A stretch of DNA of 64,000 bases, taken from positions 186,001-250,000 of the forward strand of contig NZ_JALPQG010000007.1 in the NCBI RefSeq assembly GCF_023195695.1, given 5' to 3'. Both the position numbers and the translations under genes were made by a program. The notes beneath the pieces were generated by a model that was given only the letters and a program-made list of their open reading frames with translations, searched no databases and was not told the DNA's origin. The number at the start of each line of letters is the position of its first letter. Positions within the stretch are counted from its first letter, which is position 1. Source of the DNA: Aliiroseovarius sp. S1339 (GTDB lineage: Bacteria; Pseudomonadota; Alphaproteobacteria; Rhodobacterales; Rhodobacteraceae). Shown in pieces: positions 1-8,671 of the stretch.

Positions 1-2
1 TG

Positions 3-101
3 GCGGAGCCCCGTCTGTCATTGATCCTTGCTGGTCTTCTTATCACGGTTGGCGCGGTGATGGCCGCGCGGGCCAGTTCGGCACAAAGCGCAGGCAACTG
101 A
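3..101 (+). CDS. C-terminal end of a membrane protein (partial)
   Basis: An open frame enters from the left edge and stops with TGA at 99-101. The 32 residues visible are one hydrophobic helix (LILAGLLITVGAVMAA) followed by a short polar tail. This is how many multi-helix transporters end, for example drug/metabolite exporters of the EamA type, but too little is present to name the family. The start lies outside the window. Confidence 0.5.
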   Translation, partial: AEPRLSLILAGLLITVGAVMAARASSAQSAGN

Positions 102-117
102 CCCGGTCTGATAGGCC

Positions 118-285
118 CTAGGCGGTTGCGAGACGCTCAATTTCCTCTTTGAGCAGGAGTTTCTGCTTCTTCAGCTCAGAAATCTCGTGGTCGCTGCTGC
201 CGGGCGACCGTTGGATCGCCTCGACCTTTTCAGAGAGAACCTCGTGTTTCCTCCGCAGCTCTTCAAGATGCGAACTCATGCTCAT
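118..285 (-). CDS. DUF465 (YdcH-like) small coiled-coil protein
   Basis: A 55-residue, charged, helical protein (SSHLEELRRKHEVLSEKVEAIQ, then ISELKKQKLLLKEEIERL) with the pattern of the DUF465/YdcH family: two amphipathic helices likely to form a hairpin coiled coil. The ATG at 285 was chosen over an upstream in-frame ATG because AGGAGG lies 7 bases before it and the longer N-terminus does not look like the family. The cellular role of this family is not known. It stands alone on the minus strand. Confidence 0.8.
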   Translation of the reverse strand: MSMSSHLEELRRKHEVLSEKVEAIQRSPGSSDHEISELKKQKLLLKEEIERLATA

Positions 286-414
286 GGGCGTTCCTCCTCT
301 GATGTAAATGGACAGATTGAGTGCACCACATATTTGGCAGCTTGTCACGAGGTCGTTGCATCCAAATGACGAAAATCCGCGATGAGTTCGATCCGAACCC
401 GGTGCCTGCGGCGT

Positions 415-1176
415 CTAGTCCAAGGACAAGGCCGCGCCTGTACGCAAAATCGCGGCGACCTCGGGTGTGTAATGATCGCGGTCGGCTTCGTGCATAATGC
501 CTTCGTGCAAAATAAGGGGAGCCGCCAGTCGGAACGCGCCACGTCCACCTTTTCGCGCCTGCACGATCACCAGTGATGCCGCCCGTCCGATGCGCGGGCA
601 AAGAGGCTTCACCACCACCGAACCAAGCCTGCTATCCATTGCGGCTAAGACCTCGGGCAGTCGTTCGGCATTTTGGATCAGGGTAATGTATCCGGCGGGT
701 GACAGGCGTCGCGTCGCCTGATCCAGCCAAGTGGAAAGCGGCGTGTCTTCGCCCAACGCGCCTTCGCGCACCGCATCGGGGGAGGCGGTGCCTCGGTCGC
801 GCCGAAAGTAGGGCGGGTTCATAATAACGTGATCAAACCCGTCATTGCGCAGCGCGGCCGGCATGTTTGCCAGATCGCCTTTGTGTACGGTCAGGGGAAT
901 TTTGTTTTGCTTGGCGTTGAGCTTCGCAAGATCAGCGTAAATGGTTTGCCGCTCCAACCCCACCAGTCGCAGCCCGGCGACGCGCCGCCCAAGACAAAGT
1001 GACGCGGCCCCGGCACCGCACCCAAGTTCAAGAACCGATTGTCCGGGGGATGCCGGGACAGATGCGGCCAGAAAAACCGGGTCAACGCCCGCGCGATACC
1101 CGGTCGCGGGCTGTGCTAGCGTCAATTGCCCGCCCAAAAATGCATCTTTTGTCAGTTCGGGGGCCGCAGGTGTCAT
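415..1176 (-). CDS. tRNA1(Val) adenine-N6 methyltransferase-like protein (TrmN/YfiC family)
   Basis: The 253-residue protein is a class I SAM-dependent methyltransferase. The SAM-binding motif I is at about residues 50-56 (ELGCGAG), and the N6-adenine/N-methyltransferase signature NPPY is at 120-123. The fold and length fit the TrmN/YfiC family, which methylates A37 of tRNA-Val in E. coli; the substrate here is inferred. It starts 3 bases after the stop of the DUF2007 gene on the same strand, so the two are probably one transcript. Confidence 0.8.
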   Translation of the reverse strand: MTPAAPELTKDAFLGGQLTLAQPATGYRAGVDPVFLAASVPASPGQSVLELGCGAGAASLCLGRRVAGLRLVGLERQTIYADLAKLNAKQNKIPLTVHKGDLANMPAALRNDGFDHVIMNPPYFRRDRGTASPDAVREGALGEDTPLSTWLDQATRRLSPAGYITLIQNAERLPEVLAAMDSRLGSVVVKPLCPRIGRAASLVIVQARKGGRGAFRLAAPLILHEGIMHEADRDHYTPEVAAILRTGAALSLD

Positions 1177-1179
1177 GGT

Positions 1180-1395
1180 TTACCCTTCGTATTCCACGCC
1201 ATTATCGCGCAAAACGGCGCGCGCAAGGAATAAATCTTTTTCAAGGACCATTAAGCGGCGCGGCAGGATTCCGATCGAACCTTCCAGCGCACTCATATGG
1301 ACGTCCATCGCAAAGCAGTTTATATCCTCGCCATCAAGAAGGGCCGTGACAAACGGGATCAAAGTTGGGTCTGTGGTGCGAAGAAGCTCTCTCAT
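1180..1395 (-). CDS. DUF2007 domain protein
   Basis: A 71-residue protein that opens MRELLRTTDPTLIPFVTALLD, the usual start of DUF2007 (putative signal-transducing protein): small alpha-beta proteins with a fold related to the ACT/PII-like group. It has no catalytic motif. It is the first gene of a two-gene unit with the TrmN-like methyltransferase and diverges from the polyprenyl synthase gene across about 70 bases. Its function is unknown. Confidence 0.75.
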   Translation of the reverse strand: MRELLRTTDPTLIPFVTALLDGEDINCFAMDVHMSALEGSIGILPRRLMVLEKDLFLARAVLRDNGVEYEG

Positions 1396-1466
1396 AGATA
1401 TGGACTTAATGGCAGGTCCATGGCTTTGTCGAGCCGGATGACGGGCAATCTGACGGGAAGGTGATC

Positions 1467-2462
1467 ATGCTGATCGAAGCTGCACATAAACCGCACGAAC
1501 GTTTGGGTGCGCATCTCGAAGACGAGATGGCCGCCGTGAACGCCTTGATCAGTCAACGCATGGCATCAAAGAACGCCCCGCGCATTCCCGAGGTGACAGC
1601 TCATCTGGTTGATGCGGGCGGCAAACGTCTGCGACCCATGCTGACCTTGGCGGCGGCGAAGCTGTGCGGATACCAAGGGCCCTATCACATCCATCTGGCC
1701 GCAACGGTCGAGTTCATTCACACCGCCACGCTGTTGCATGACGATGTGGTCGATGAAAGTGGTCAGCGCCGCGGACGGCCCACCGCCAACTTGTTGTGGG
1801 ACAACAAGTCCAGCGTTTTGGTCGGCGACTATCTATTTTCGCGCAGTTTCCAGCTGATGGTGGAAACCGGCAATTTGCGGGTTCTGGATATTCTGGCCAA
1901 TGCCTCGGCCACGATTGCCGAAGGCGAGGTGTTACAACTGACCGCCGCGCAGGATCTGGCGACGGACGAGGCGATTTATCTGCAAGTGGTGCGCGGCAAG
2001 ACCGCCGCGCTGTTTTCCGCCGCGACCGAAGTCGGCGGTGTGATCGCAGGGGCAAACGAGGCGCAGGTGAAAGCACTGTATGACTACGGTGATGCGCTGG
2101 GCGTGTCGTTCCAGATTGTGGACGACCTGTTGGATTTCACCGGCGGAGATGCCATTGGCAAGAATATTGGCGACGACTTCCGCGAACGCAAACTGACGCT
2201 ACCGCTGATCAAAGCCGTTGCAAAAGCGGACGAGGAGGAGCGTTCCTTCTGGTCGCGCACGATCGAAAAAGGTCGCCAGCATGATGGCGATTTGGACTAT
2301 GCGCTGGGGCTTTTGAACAAGCACGGCGCATTGGAAGAAACGCGCACGGACGCCATGGTTTGGGCGGACAAGGCGAAGGCTGCGCTGACGGTTCTGCCGG
2401 ATGACCCGATCCGCGATATGTTGCGCGAGATTGCCGACTACGTCGTGGCGCGGATTAACTAA
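1467..2462 (+). CDS. Long-chain polyprenyl diphosphate synthase
   Basis: This is a trans-isoprenyl diphosphate synthase of 331 residues that elongates allylic diphosphates with IPP, most likely to make the ubiquinone side chain. Both aspartate-rich metal-binding motifs are intact: DDVVD at 92-96, followed by the GQRRG substrate loop, and DDLLD at 219-223. KRLRP near 53-57 binds IPP. ATG 1467 is preferred over GTG 1461 because GGAAGG sits at a proper distance only from the ATG. The gene meets ispE tail to tail, with an 8-base overlap, so two isoprenoid genes adjoin. Product length (octa-, nona- or decaprenyl) cannot be read from sequence; decaprenyl is expected, since relatives use UQ-10. Confidence 0.9.
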   Translation: MLIEAAHKPHERLGAHLEDEMAAVNALISQRMASKNAPRIPEVTAHLVDAGGKRLRPMLTLAAAKLCGYQGPYHIHLAATVEFIHTATLLHDDVVDESGQRRGRPTANLLWDNKSSVLVGDYLFSRSFQLMVETGNLRVLDILANASATIAEGEVLQLTAAQDLATDEAIYLQVVRGKTAALFSAATEVGGVIAGANEAQVKALYDYGDALGVSFQIVDDLLDFTGGDAIGKNIGDDFRERKLTLPLIKAVAKADEEERSFWSRTIEKGRQHDGDLDYALGLLNKHGALEETRTDAMVWADKAKAALTVLPDDPIRDMLREIADYVVARIN

Positions 2463-3285
2463 GGCGCGCGGGTTCGACCCACCAATCAGGCTGCTGATCT
2501 GCCACCAACCGGGCCGCGTTTTGCGCGGCCTGTTCTGTTTCAAACAACGCAAAACATGTGGCCCCCGACCCTGACATTCGGGCAAGTCGCGCATCCGGCA
2601 GTGCCGTTAAGGCGGCCAGCACGTCAGCGATGATCGGGGCGTGCGCAATCGCGGGCGCTTCCAGATCGTTGCGTTGAGACGCCAGCCAGTCAATGAAAGC
2701 CCGCGTCTTCAGACCTTGCGGCAGTCGCTTGGGCATCGGCGGGTTTGCCTTGTTGGGTAGGGCTTTGAAGACAGCAGGCGTCGCAACGTCGACGCCGGGG
2801 TTGGCAAGCACCGCAAACAGCGGTGGTAGTCCGGAGCAGGGGGCGACATCTTCGCCAATGCCACGCATCCGTGCGGCATGGCGAAGCAGGCAGACACGCA
2901 CATCGGCACCCAGCCCGGTCACGCCTTCGGGCAAGCGGGTGTTGCCGGTGATCTCGGACAGCGCAAGAACTGTGGCGGCAGCGTCTGAACTACCGCCACC
3001 GATTCCGGCGGCGGTTGGCAGGTGTTTGGACAAGACGATGTGGACTGGCACGTCGAAAAGGGCAGCTGCGCGGACGGCAAGGTTGGTTTCGTCCGTCGGC
3101 ACACCTTCGGCACGCGGGCCGGTGACCTCGAACTTCGACACGGTTGCAGGCATCACGGTCACGCGGTCGCCCACATCAGCGAACACCACAAGGCTATCGA
3201 GCAGGTGATAGCCATCTTTGCGCTGACCCGTCACATGCAGCGTCAGGTTCACCTTTGCAGGGGCAAAGATTTTGCTGATGGTCAT
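2455..3285 (-). CDS. ispE: 4-diphosphocytidyl-2-C-methyl-D-erythritol kinase
   Basis: IspE phosphorylates CDP-methylerythritol in the non-mevalonate (MEP) isoprenoid pathway. The 276 residues match the family length. Lys11 lies in the N-terminal APAKVNL motif, and the GHMP-kinase ATP loop LPTAAGIGGGSSDAA is at about 89-103. The start codon overlaps the stop of the upstream TPR gene by four bases (ATGA), which points to translational coupling. Confidence 0.95.
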   Translation of the reverse strand: MTISKIFAPAKVNLTLHVTGQRKDGYHLLDSLVVFADVGDRVTVMPATVSKFEVTGPRAEGVPTDETNLAVRAAALFDVPVHIVLSKHLPTAAGIGGGSSDAAATVLALSEITGNTRLPEGVTGLGADVRVCLLRHAARMRGIGEDVAPCSGLPPLFAVLANPGVDVATPAVFKALPNKANPPMPKRLPQGLKTRAFIDWLASQRNDLEAPAIAHAPIIADVLAALTALPDARLARMSGSGATCFALFETEQAAQNAARLVADQQPDWWVEPARLS

Positions 3286-5009
3286 TCGGGTTTGGTCAGG
3301 GGGGCGGCCCCTTCTTCTGCCAAGACGACATCCAATCCGACCTCAAGCTTGCGGCGTATACGATCAGGCTTAAGTTCTTCCAGATCAGTGTCGTCAGCGA
3401 TGAAGCTAAGCGCGCGGCTCCATTGGAACCGAGCCTCGCGTTTGCGACCAACGGCCCAATAGGTATCACCCAGATGATCGTTCAGGATCGGGTCAACTGG
3501 CATCAGCTCGACCGCGCGTTCCATGTTCTTGACGGCTTCGTCATAGCGCCCCAACCGGAACTGAGCCCAACCCAGGCTGTCGACGATGTATCCGCTTTCG
3601 GGGCGGGCTGCGACCGCGCGTTCGATCATGTCCAGCGCTTCGTCCATATTGGTCTGCCGTTCGACATAGGTGTAACCCAGGTAATTCAGCACGTTGGGCT
3701 CTTCCGGGCTAAGCTCCAGCGCTTTGCGAAAATCGGCCTCGGCCGCTGGCCATTTGTCTATTTTGGTCAGTGCAATGGCGCGCTGAAAATAAGTGGCCCA
3801 TTGGCCGGGCAGATCTTCGGCAAAGCCCTCGATTGCTTTATCATAGGCGGCGCGGGCTTCTTTGAAGCGGTCTTGTTGCATCAACGTGTCACCAAGCGCG
3901 ACGCGGAACCGAAGCGTGTCAGGATAGGCGTCGGCCAGAGCTTTCAGTTCGTCGATCGCCTCGTCAAATTTTTCGGAACGACGCAGGACATCCGTGCGAC
4001 CCAGTGCGGCCTCTTGATACAGGAGGCTGCCCGTGGGCACGCGACCATAGGCGTCGACGGCAAGGTCGTGAAGCTCCATCCGTTCAAGCAGCCGCGCAGA
4101 CAGTAGGATGGTGCCCGCGTTGTCGGGGTTCAGATGTTCGGAAAGGCGGCTGAAAATAAGCGCAATGGTCGGGTCGGCATCGACGCTTCGGCTTTCAGCG
4201 ACGGCAAAAAACAGTTCGGCAACGCCGTCATTGGGCGATGTGATGCCGGTGAAGGGCAAAACCTCGCCTGCTTCAAGCTTGGCAATGATGTCGGCAACTT
4301 CCGGGTCGACCTGCCCGGTGGCGCTTTGTTTTAAAAGCGCCAGCGCGTCTGTATGGCGGTCAAGTTGGCTCAGCACCTGCACATAGGCCAAAATGCCGCC
4401 GCGATTCAGTTGCAAATCGCCTTCTTCACCGCTGAAAATGCTTGCCGCGCCTTCGAAATCTCCGACATGTGCCAGTGCCAGCGCCTTTTGGAACTGGGCG
4501 AAGGCACGGGTGCTTTGGTCTTCGGACAGTCTGTCAAACACCTCGAGCGCCTGCGACATACGGCCCTGACCCAGACTGATCCAAGCGGTGGTCATCTGGT
4601 CAACCATGCCAGCGATCGAAATCCCGCCTTCCAGCAGGGCGAGGGCGTCGTCCCACTGTTCGTTCGCCAACGCGTCGCCCAGAAGAACCAATCCGGCCAA
4701 TTGATTGTCAGGATTGATTGACGTCAGACGGTGGGCGAAAGGCAGGGCCTTGTCGATCTCGCCCAGTGCTGTATGGGCCACGACCAGACCTTCAAGTATG
4801 TCGGTGCGATCCGCATTGTCAGACAGGGCGCGCGTGCCGTATTCGACCACCTTGACGAAATCGCCTGACAGATCGGCTTGGCGTGCCGCCAGATAAGGGC
4901 CGGCAGCCGTATCAGCTTGCCCCGTTATTGGCGCTATACCGACAAGACAGGCCGCCGTGATCATAGTGGCGATGAGCTTACGGGAGGTTGGAAATCTAAG
5001 GGGCACCAC
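3282..5009 (-). CDS. Secreted or envelope TPR-repeat protein
   Basis: A 575-residue protein with an N-terminal signal-like segment (about residues 12-32, ending near GQADTA) followed by tandem tetratricopeptide repeats through most of its length. The clearest repeats lie in the C-terminal half (YLGYTYVERQTNMDEAL and SLGWAQFRLGRYDEAV). TPR arrays are protein-interaction scaffolds; no enzymatic domain is seen. It is co-transcribed with ispE (4-base overlap). Its partner is unknown, and the export signal is inferred from hydrophobicity. Confidence 0.85.
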   Translation of the reverse strand: MVPLRFPTSRKLIATMITAACLVGIAPITGQADTAAGPYLAARQADLSGDFVKVVEYGTRALSDNADRTDILEGLVVAHTALGEIDKALPFAHRLTSINPDNQLAGLVLLGDALANEQWDDALALLEGGISIAGMVDQMTTAWISLGQGRMSQALEVFDRLSEDQSTRAFAQFQKALALAHVGDFEGAASIFSGEEGDLQLNRGGILAYVQVLSQLDRHTDALALLKQSATGQVDPEVADIIAKLEAGEVLPFTGITSPNDGVAELFFAVAESRSVDADPTIALIFSRLSEHLNPDNAGTILLSARLLERMELHDLAVDAYGRVPTGSLLYQEAALGRTDVLRRSEKFDEAIDELKALADAYPDTLRFRVALGDTLMQQDRFKEARAAYDKAIEGFAEDLPGQWATYFQRAIALTKIDKWPAAEADFRKALELSPEEPNVLNYLGYTYVERQTNMDEALDMIERAVAARPESGYIVDSLGWAQFRLGRYDEAVKNMERAVELMPVDPILNDHLGDTYWAVGRKREARFQWSRALSFIADDTDLEELKPDRIRRKLEVGLDVVLAEEGAAPLTKPE

Positions 5010-5079
5010 GTGTAAATCTCTTGTTAGATGGCTTCGTAAGTTGAAGCGTTGCTTTGGAACCTAATCGGCATATGCGGCG

Positions 5080-5112
5080 AAAACAATGAGGGGCGGCACA
5101 TGGCCACCCCTC
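5080..5112 (-). terminator. Rho-independent terminator after the ETF-QO gene
   Basis: A 10-bp stem (5088-5097 with 5103-5112, one G-T pair) with a 5-base loop. On the minus strand it is followed by ATTGTTTT. It lies 28 bases past the stop of the gene at 5140. Confidence 0.75.
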
Positions 5113-5139
5113 ACGTTTACGTTTTCTGGAAACACGCCG

Positions 5140-6792
5140 CTACATGTTCGGATAATTCGGCCCGTCACCGCCCTGCGGAACCGTCCAGATGATGTTTTGG
5201 CTTGGGTCCTTGATGTCACAGGTCTTGCAATGAACGCAGTTCTGAAAGTTGATCACAAAGCGCGGATCTTTGCCGGCTTCCTCAACCACCTCATAAACGC
5301 CCGCCGGGCAGTACCGTTGCGCGGGTTCTGCGAATTCGGGCAAGTTGACCTTGATCGGCAGATCGGGGTCAGCCAGCTTCAGGTGGCAGGGCTGGCTTTC
5401 TTCATGGTTCGTGGCGGCGAAGGCGACATTGGTCAGGCGGTCAAATGACAGTTTGCCGTCCGGTTTCGGATAGTCGATGACAGCGAAGTCGGCGGCTTTC
5501 CCCGTGGCCTGCGCGTCGTTCTTGCCGTGTTTGACGGTGCCAAAAGGCGAAAACCCAAACAGCGACTGCACCCACATATCTACCCCGCCCAGCATCAGCG
5601 ACGCGGTCAGGCCAAATTTCGACCACAGAGGTTTTACATTGCGCACTTTCTTCAGGTCTTTGGCAACCTCGCCTGTGCGCAGCTCGACCTCGTAATCCGA
5701 CAACTCGTCACCCGCGCGACCTTCTGCGATGGCCTTCACCGCCGCGTCTGCCGCCGCAATGCCCGACAACATCGCGTTGTGATTGCCCTTGATGCGCGGC
5801 ACGTTCACCAACCCGACCGAACAGCCAAGCAGAGCGCCACCGGGGAACGAGGCTTTCGGCATCGACTGATACCCGCCTTCGGAAATCGCCCGCGCGCCGT
5901 AAGCCACGCGTTTGCCGCCCTCAAGCAGTTTTGCAATCTCGGGGTGATGCTTGAAGCGCTGGAATTCCATATAAGGATAGAGGTGCGGGTTCTTATAGTT
6001 CAGGTGAACCACAAAGCCGACGTAAACCTGATTGTTTTCTAGGTGATAGATGAACGATCCACCGCCTGCATTCTTACCCAGCGGCCAGCCCATCGTGTGG
6101 GTCACGGTGCCTTCGTTGTGTTTTTCTGGGTCAATCTCCCAGATCTCTTTCATACCAAGGCCGAACTTCTGCGCGTCGCGGCCTGCTTGCAGGTCATATT
6201 TGGCGATGATTTCCTTCGCCAGCGACCCGCGAACACCTTCCGAGATGAAGACGTATTTGCCGTGCAGTTCCATCCCCGGCTCGGTGTTGGGGCCATAAGA
6301 TCCATCCGGTTCCAGCCCGAAAACGCCAGCGACAACGCCTTTGACTTCGCCGTTGTCGCCAAAAACCAGATCGGAACACGCCATGCCGGGGAAGATTTCG
6401 ACCCCAAGCTCTTCGGCCTGTTCCGCCATCCAGCGGCAGACATTCGCCATCGAAACGATATAGTTGCCGTGGTTGTTCATCAAAGGCGGCATCGGCCAGT
6501 TGGGCACACGCAGGTGACCTGCTGGGCCAAGCACAAGGAAGTTGTCTTTCTTCACGGCCGTTTTGATCGGCGCGCCTTTTTCTTTCCAGTCGGGGATAAG
6601 CTTATCAAGCCCACAAGTGTCCAGCACCGCGCCTGACAAGATATGCGCGCCAACTTCGGACCCTTTTTCAAGCACAACCACATTCAGGTCTGCGTTTTGT
6701 TGCTTCAGGCGTATCGCAGCCGACAGACCAGCGGGGCCCGCGCCCACGATGACCACATCGTATTCCATGCTTTCGCGTTCAATGTCGCTCAT
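5140..6792 (-). CDS. Electron transfer flavoprotein-ubiquinone oxidoreductase (ETF-QO)
   Basis: This 550-residue inner-membrane flavoprotein passes electrons from ETF, loaded by acyl-CoA and other dehydrogenases, to ubiquinone. The FAD dinucleotide fold GxGxxG is at 17-22. The C-terminal 4Fe-4S ligands are complete: Cys495 (CPAGVYE), Cys519, Cys522 and Cys525 (CVHCKTC). ATG 6792 was chosen over an upstream ATG at 6822 because GGGGAAA precedes it and the family begins just before the FAD fold. It has its own terminator and no operon partner; the etfAB genes are not in the window. Confidence 0.95.
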   Translation of the reverse strand: MSDIERESMEYDVVIVGAGPAGLSAAIRLKQQNADLNVVVLEKGSEVGAHILSGAVLDTCGLDKLIPDWKEKGAPIKTAVKKDNFLVLGPAGHLRVPNWPMPPLMNNHGNYIVSMANVCRWMAEQAEELGVEIFPGMACSDLVFGDNGEVKGVVAGVFGLEPDGSYGPNTEPGMELHGKYVFISEGVRGSLAKEIIAKYDLQAGRDAQKFGLGMKEIWEIDPEKHNEGTVTHTMGWPLGKNAGGGSFIYHLENNQVYVGFVVHLNYKNPHLYPYMEFQRFKHHPEIAKLLEGGKRVAYGARAISEGGYQSMPKASFPGGALLGCSVGLVNVPRIKGNHNAMLSGIAAADAAVKAIAEGRAGDELSDYEVELRTGEVAKDLKKVRNVKPLWSKFGLTASLMLGGVDMWVQSLFGFSPFGTVKHGKNDAQATGKAADFAVIDYPKPDGKLSFDRLTNVAFAATNHEESQPCHLKLADPDLPIKVNLPEFAEPAQRYCPAGVYEVVEEAGKDPRFVINFQNCVHCKTCDIKDPSQNIIWTVPQGGDGPNYPNM

Positions 6793-7107
6793 TTTCTTTT
6801 CCCCGGATAGACCGTTTCGCAAGATCGTTAGCTTGGCGCATCGCGCGGGTCAATCAGGACACTGCGTTACAAGGGGGGCCAGCGGGTGTTTTTGGCCCAT
6901 TCGCACGCTGTTTGCGCTGACATTGCCGTTCGGCGATGTCGCGCCAACTTGGGGCGCGTCCCACAAACAATGACGTTGCAAATCGCGCGAGTTTGCTAGA
7001 TTTTCGGCGCAACCGGGTGCTTTGCCCGACGTAATGATCAAGAAGACACGGTGATAACTTCGCCGATGCGTTCGCGCGCATTGGCCACGGCAGAATGAAT
7101 AGGCCTT
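6793..7107. other. 315-base divergent intergenic region between the ETF-QO gene and greA
   Basis: No convincing gene is present: the frames that cross it on the minus strand run antisense through greA and lack family features. It must hold the promoters for both flanking genes. I see a possible TTGCAA/TAGATT pair near 6974-7005 toward greA, but the spacing is poor and I do not call it. No palindromic operator stands out. Confidence 0.4.
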
Positions 7108-7578
7108 ATGGATAAGATACCGCTGACGCGCGCGGGTCACACTGCGCTGAACAACGAACTGAAAATCCTCAAATCCGAGGAGCGCCCGGCGATCATCCGC
7201 GCGATTGCTGAAGCGCGTGAGCATGGCGATCTGTCTGAAAACGCCGAATACCATTCCGCCCGCGAAAAGCAGAGCTTCATCGAAGGTCGGATAAAGGAAC
7301 TTGAGGGCGTTTTGTCGTTGGCCGAGGTGATTGACCCGGCAAACCTGAATGGTGCCGTCAAATTTTCGGCCACAGTCACCATCGTTGATGAAGATACGGA
7401 AGCAGAAAAGACCTTTCAGATCGTGGGTGAGCCCGAAGCGGATATTGAGAATGGCAAGCTCAACATCAAATCTCCCTTGGCGCGTGCGCTGATCGGCAAG
7501 GAAGAAGGCGACAGCGTCGAAGTGCGCACGCCTGGTGGAGAAAAAGCATACGAGATCCTGAAGATTGAATGGATCTGA
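7108..7578 (+). CDS. greA: Transcription elongation factor GreA
   Basis: GreA binds the RNA polymerase secondary channel and stimulates cleavage of backtracked RNA. The 156 residues match the family length. The N-terminal coiled-coil hairpin carries the acidic tip in the signature [14 protein letters not shown] (about 37-50). The C-terminal FKBP-like domain ends in [29 protein letters not shown], as is typical. The Shine-Dalgarno is weak (GGCC). The next gene starts 28 bases downstream and may be in the same transcript. Confidence 0.97.
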   Translation: MDKIPLTRAGHTALNNELKILKSEERPAIIRAIAEAREHGDLSENAEYHSAREKQSFIEGRIKELEGVLSLAEVIDPANLNGAVKFSATVTIVDEDTEAEKTFQIVGEPEADIENGKLNIKSPLARALIGKEEGDSVEVRTPGGEKAYEILKIEWI

Positions 7579-7606
7579 CGCCCCGTGGGGCGGATAAGAG
7601 GACCGA

Positions 7607-8671
7607 ATGAACGACAAGGCGAATAACGGACCAGCAAGCCTGGGAACGGGGCGCAGAGCGCTTCATGCGCAGGTTCCGTCGCTGAGCGCGGGCGAGGTCA
7701 TTGGCCTATTGCTGTCTGGCCTTTGGCTGGCGGGCTGTATTCTGTTTTTCATCGTTCTGGGTTTCGGCAAAAGCGAAGACGCGGGGCTTGCTGGCCCGTT
7801 GCAGTTTTTGATGACGCTTGTGGCGGTGATTATGCCTGTGGCGGTCATCTGGGTGGCGGTCGCTGCCCTCAGGTCTGCGCGGATCATGCGCGACGAAAGT
7901 GTGCGCCTTAGTGCGGCAATAGATGCCATGCGATCCGCCTATATCCAACAGCAGCAGGGTTTTACGGGCACGCCCGCACAAGCCTCGAAGGTCGAACAGA
8001 AGCTGGACGAAATCGCACAGGTCAGCCGCAAGACGGAAAGTGCGTTGGCGACCTTCACGTCGATTCGCCCCGGCATGCCGACGCTCGCCAACCCAACACC
8101 GCCAGACCCCAACCCCGCCATTGTGTCGGAAGCAACCGGACAGGCGACCGCCGATCAGACCAGTCTTGCTCTTGGCACGCCGGTCGAGGATTTGAACCCG
8201 CCGCTATCTGTCGAAGATTTTATTCGCGCCTTGCATTTCCCCGAAACCGCCGAGGACGCAGATGGCTTTCGTGCCCTGCGTCGCGCGCTTGACGACCGTC
8301 GCGTGGCAGGTTTGGTGCAGGCATCACAAGACGTTCTGACCCTGCTGTCGCAAGACGGGATATATATGGACGACCTGCGACCTGATCGCGCGCGGCCCGA
8401 GATCTGGCGCAAGTTTGCGGCTGGTGAGCGTGGGCGCGGTGTGGCCGCTTTGGGCGGCGTGCGTGACCGGTCATCTTTGGCGCTGACGGCTGGGCGAATG
8501 AAGCAAGACCCGATATTCCGGGATGCCGCGCACCACTTTTTACGCCGTTTTGACCAAACATTCGCAGGTTTCGAAAAGAACGCCTCGGATGAAAATATTG
8601 CGGCTTTGGCCGACACGCGAACGGCGCGCGCCTTCATGTTGTTGGGCCGCGTGACCGGAATATTCGACTAA
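7607..8671 (+). CDS. Two-helix membrane protein of unknown function
   Basis: I do not recognise a named family. The 354-residue protein has a short cytoplasmic-like head, two hydrophobic helices (about residues 30-53 and 62-86), then a soluble part: a coiled-coil-prone stretch (SKVEQKLDEIAQVSRKTESALATF), a Pro-rich linker near 147-165, and a helical C-terminal domain of about 155 residues. It follows greA by 28 bases and overlaps the RND pump gene tail to tail by four bases. A role in the envelope is all that can be inferred. Confidence 0.75.
   Translation: MNDKANNGPASLGTGRRALHAQVPSLSAGEVIGLLLSGLWLAGCILFFIVLGFGKSEDAGLAGPLQFLMTLVAVIMPVAVIWVAVAALRSARIMRDESVRLSAAIDAMRSAYIQQQQGFTGTPAQASKVEQKLDEIAQVSRKTESALATFTSIRPGMPTLANPTPPDPNPAIVSEATGQATADQTSLALGTPVEDLNPPLSVEDFIRALHFPETAEDADGFRALRRALDDRRVAGLVQASQDVLTLLSQDGIYMDDLRPDRARPEIWRKFAAGERGRGVAALGGVRDRSSLALTAGRMKQDPIFRDAAHHFLRRFDQTFAGFEKNASDENIAALADTRTARAFMLLGRVTGIFD

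Noticed and set aside
6850-7617. A 255-codon minus-strand frame opposite greA and its upstream region
   Set aside because: greA is certain on the other strand; the antisense product is rich in Arg, Phe and His without recognisable domains and has no ribosome-binding site.
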